From Patiria miniata (taxonomy: Eukaryota; Echinodermata; Asteroidea; Valvatida; Asterinidae), in assembly GCF_015706575.1 (NCBI RefSeq), contig NW_024037060.1:1385983-1449982 (forward strand): a stretch of 64,000 nucleotides of DNA. The letters run 5' to 3'. The notes beneath the pieces are model-generated. The model did no database searches, was not told where the DNA came from, and saw only the letters and a list, made by a program, of their open reading frames with translations. The first letter of the stretch is position 1; every line of letters starts with the position of its first letter. Shown one piece after another: positions 62,936 through 64,000 of the stretch. Both the position numbers and the translations under genes were made by a program.

Positions 62936-64000
62936 GTTTATTGGCCATGCGCTCATGGACATTTCGTGTTAAAACAGGTATTTGGCAACTGGAGTTCTGT
63001 GCAATGGATTTTGTAGGCGTTTCATTGGTGGTGCTGCAGAAATAATTATAATAATAATTTGGGAGGCTAATCATCCGTACTCGCAGCTGAGAAGCTGAAT
63101 TGCGAAGGACGCGGCTACAACGTGGTCGATCCACAGGCATGTAAATGAACAATGAAATAATAATTTCATATGTGCATTTTGACATTTTCAGGCTTCAAGC
63201 TACAATTTGGGTTTCTTGACAATTTCCTCTCGGCTATTTTGATGGCAATATTTCTCAGTGAACGACGAAGAAATTGTCTCCAAAATGTCAATAAATCAGC
63301 CTTCAATGTTCTTCCATAATGATCGCATTAATGGGCCAAATGAACAAAAACAAATACACATATAAATGATGATGAACTTGGTGAGTTGATGCGAATAAAG
63401 GTTTAATTAAAATGTTAATTTGTTTAAAACGAAAGCTATTTTTCCAAAATCTATTAAAAAAAGAAGAAGAATGAAATGAGTTTGTACTGGTAAACTTTGC
63501 ATCACCATAATATCGCAACTCTCAGGCATTAAGAACCAATTCTTAATTTAACCCAGGATGTATAAATAATATGAACAATATATTTTACGGATGAAATATA
63601 GGATAAAAAGTGCTTAGAGAAAGACAATTGTGATGAAAATAATTATATTTGTAAATTCCCTATGGGCTATCTAATTTCGCTTGTTTGGTGAAAGTAACAC
63701 GTGTGTTCAGTTGTTTATGACTCTGCCAGCTTCAATTGCATTGAATTACGGTCACGTACATCTATATGCCTATAAATAATCTGTCTGAAAGTGACATGTT
63801 GAACAACCTGGCACGCACGTTCCGCTTAATTGGAAATGCACAATTATTAGTACAAACTAGATGCGGCGGAAACCAGCCTATGCCCTCGGAAAATTGATGA
63901 AATTTTCCCTGGCTACCAGGCTCATCCTCTTGAAGGCTATCTATCGGAGTTTTCCTTTCCTTTTTACGCGCGTTATACGTCATCTTTATCCGCACAAAAA
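62936..64000. other. Upstream flank of gene copy 6; no gene seen
   Basis: Diverged relative of 11484-12700 and 3780-4830. It continues past the window edge. Confidence 0.45.

Noticed and set aside
63060..63140. Possible tRNA gene near ctcgcagctgagaagctg
   Set aside because: No A-box/B-box pair and no cloverleaf seen by eye.

Overview
The window looks like animal nuclear DNA: AT-rich, no long ORFs, short exons with GT/AG borders in consistent phase, CCAAT/E-box/CRE-like promoter motifs, hAT-type non-autonomous transposons and many G/C homopolymers. Frequent 'ataggcct', 'tacatgta' and 'agagggcgc' words suggest a marine invertebrate, perhaps an echinoderm or other non-vertebrate deuterostome. 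The taxon is inference only.

The only convincing gene content is a tandem minus-strand family of one five-exon gene. Joined exons predict a secreted protein of about 156-166 residues: an N-terminal signal peptide (MSAFTWLC..FLLVGLLN), a short acidic linker, then a single NTF2-like domain of the SnoaL/DUF4440 type (VPDG..PSYQGID, then LPDGSHKKGK, then LIWKRI.G). Four copies are intact by reading frame and splice sites: 8141-11283, 20942-24100, 50518-53688 and 59694-62735. A fifth (37351-41974) lacks exons 4 and 5. A sixth (75-3307) runs off the left edge; only exons 1 and 2 are visible. These last two share a lost exon 2 splice acceptor, a 2.2 kb hAT insertion in intron 1 and a small hAT-like MITE in the promoter.

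Layout: 1-17.5 kb (partial copy 1, intact copy 2 and flanks) is duplicated at 38.6-58.5 kb (damaged copy 4, intact copy 5). Gene copy 3 (20.9-24.1 kb) lies between the blocks and copy 6 (59.7-62.7 kb) after them. A tandem array of a unit of about 1.08 kb lies 3' of genes 2, 3 and 5, with about 1, 2.5 and 4-5 units. A non-duplicated island at about 25.9-36 kb holds AGTC minisatellites, a three-copy repeat with a short ORF, and a CpG-rich inverted-repeat element. No rRNA, CRISPR or intact transposase was found.

The picture is a young, unstable gene cluster shaped by segmental duplication, unequal exchange and DNA transposon insertion. Function is not known from the sequence. DUF4440/SnoaL folds include ketosteroid isomerases, polyketide cyclases and non-enzymatic binding proteins.
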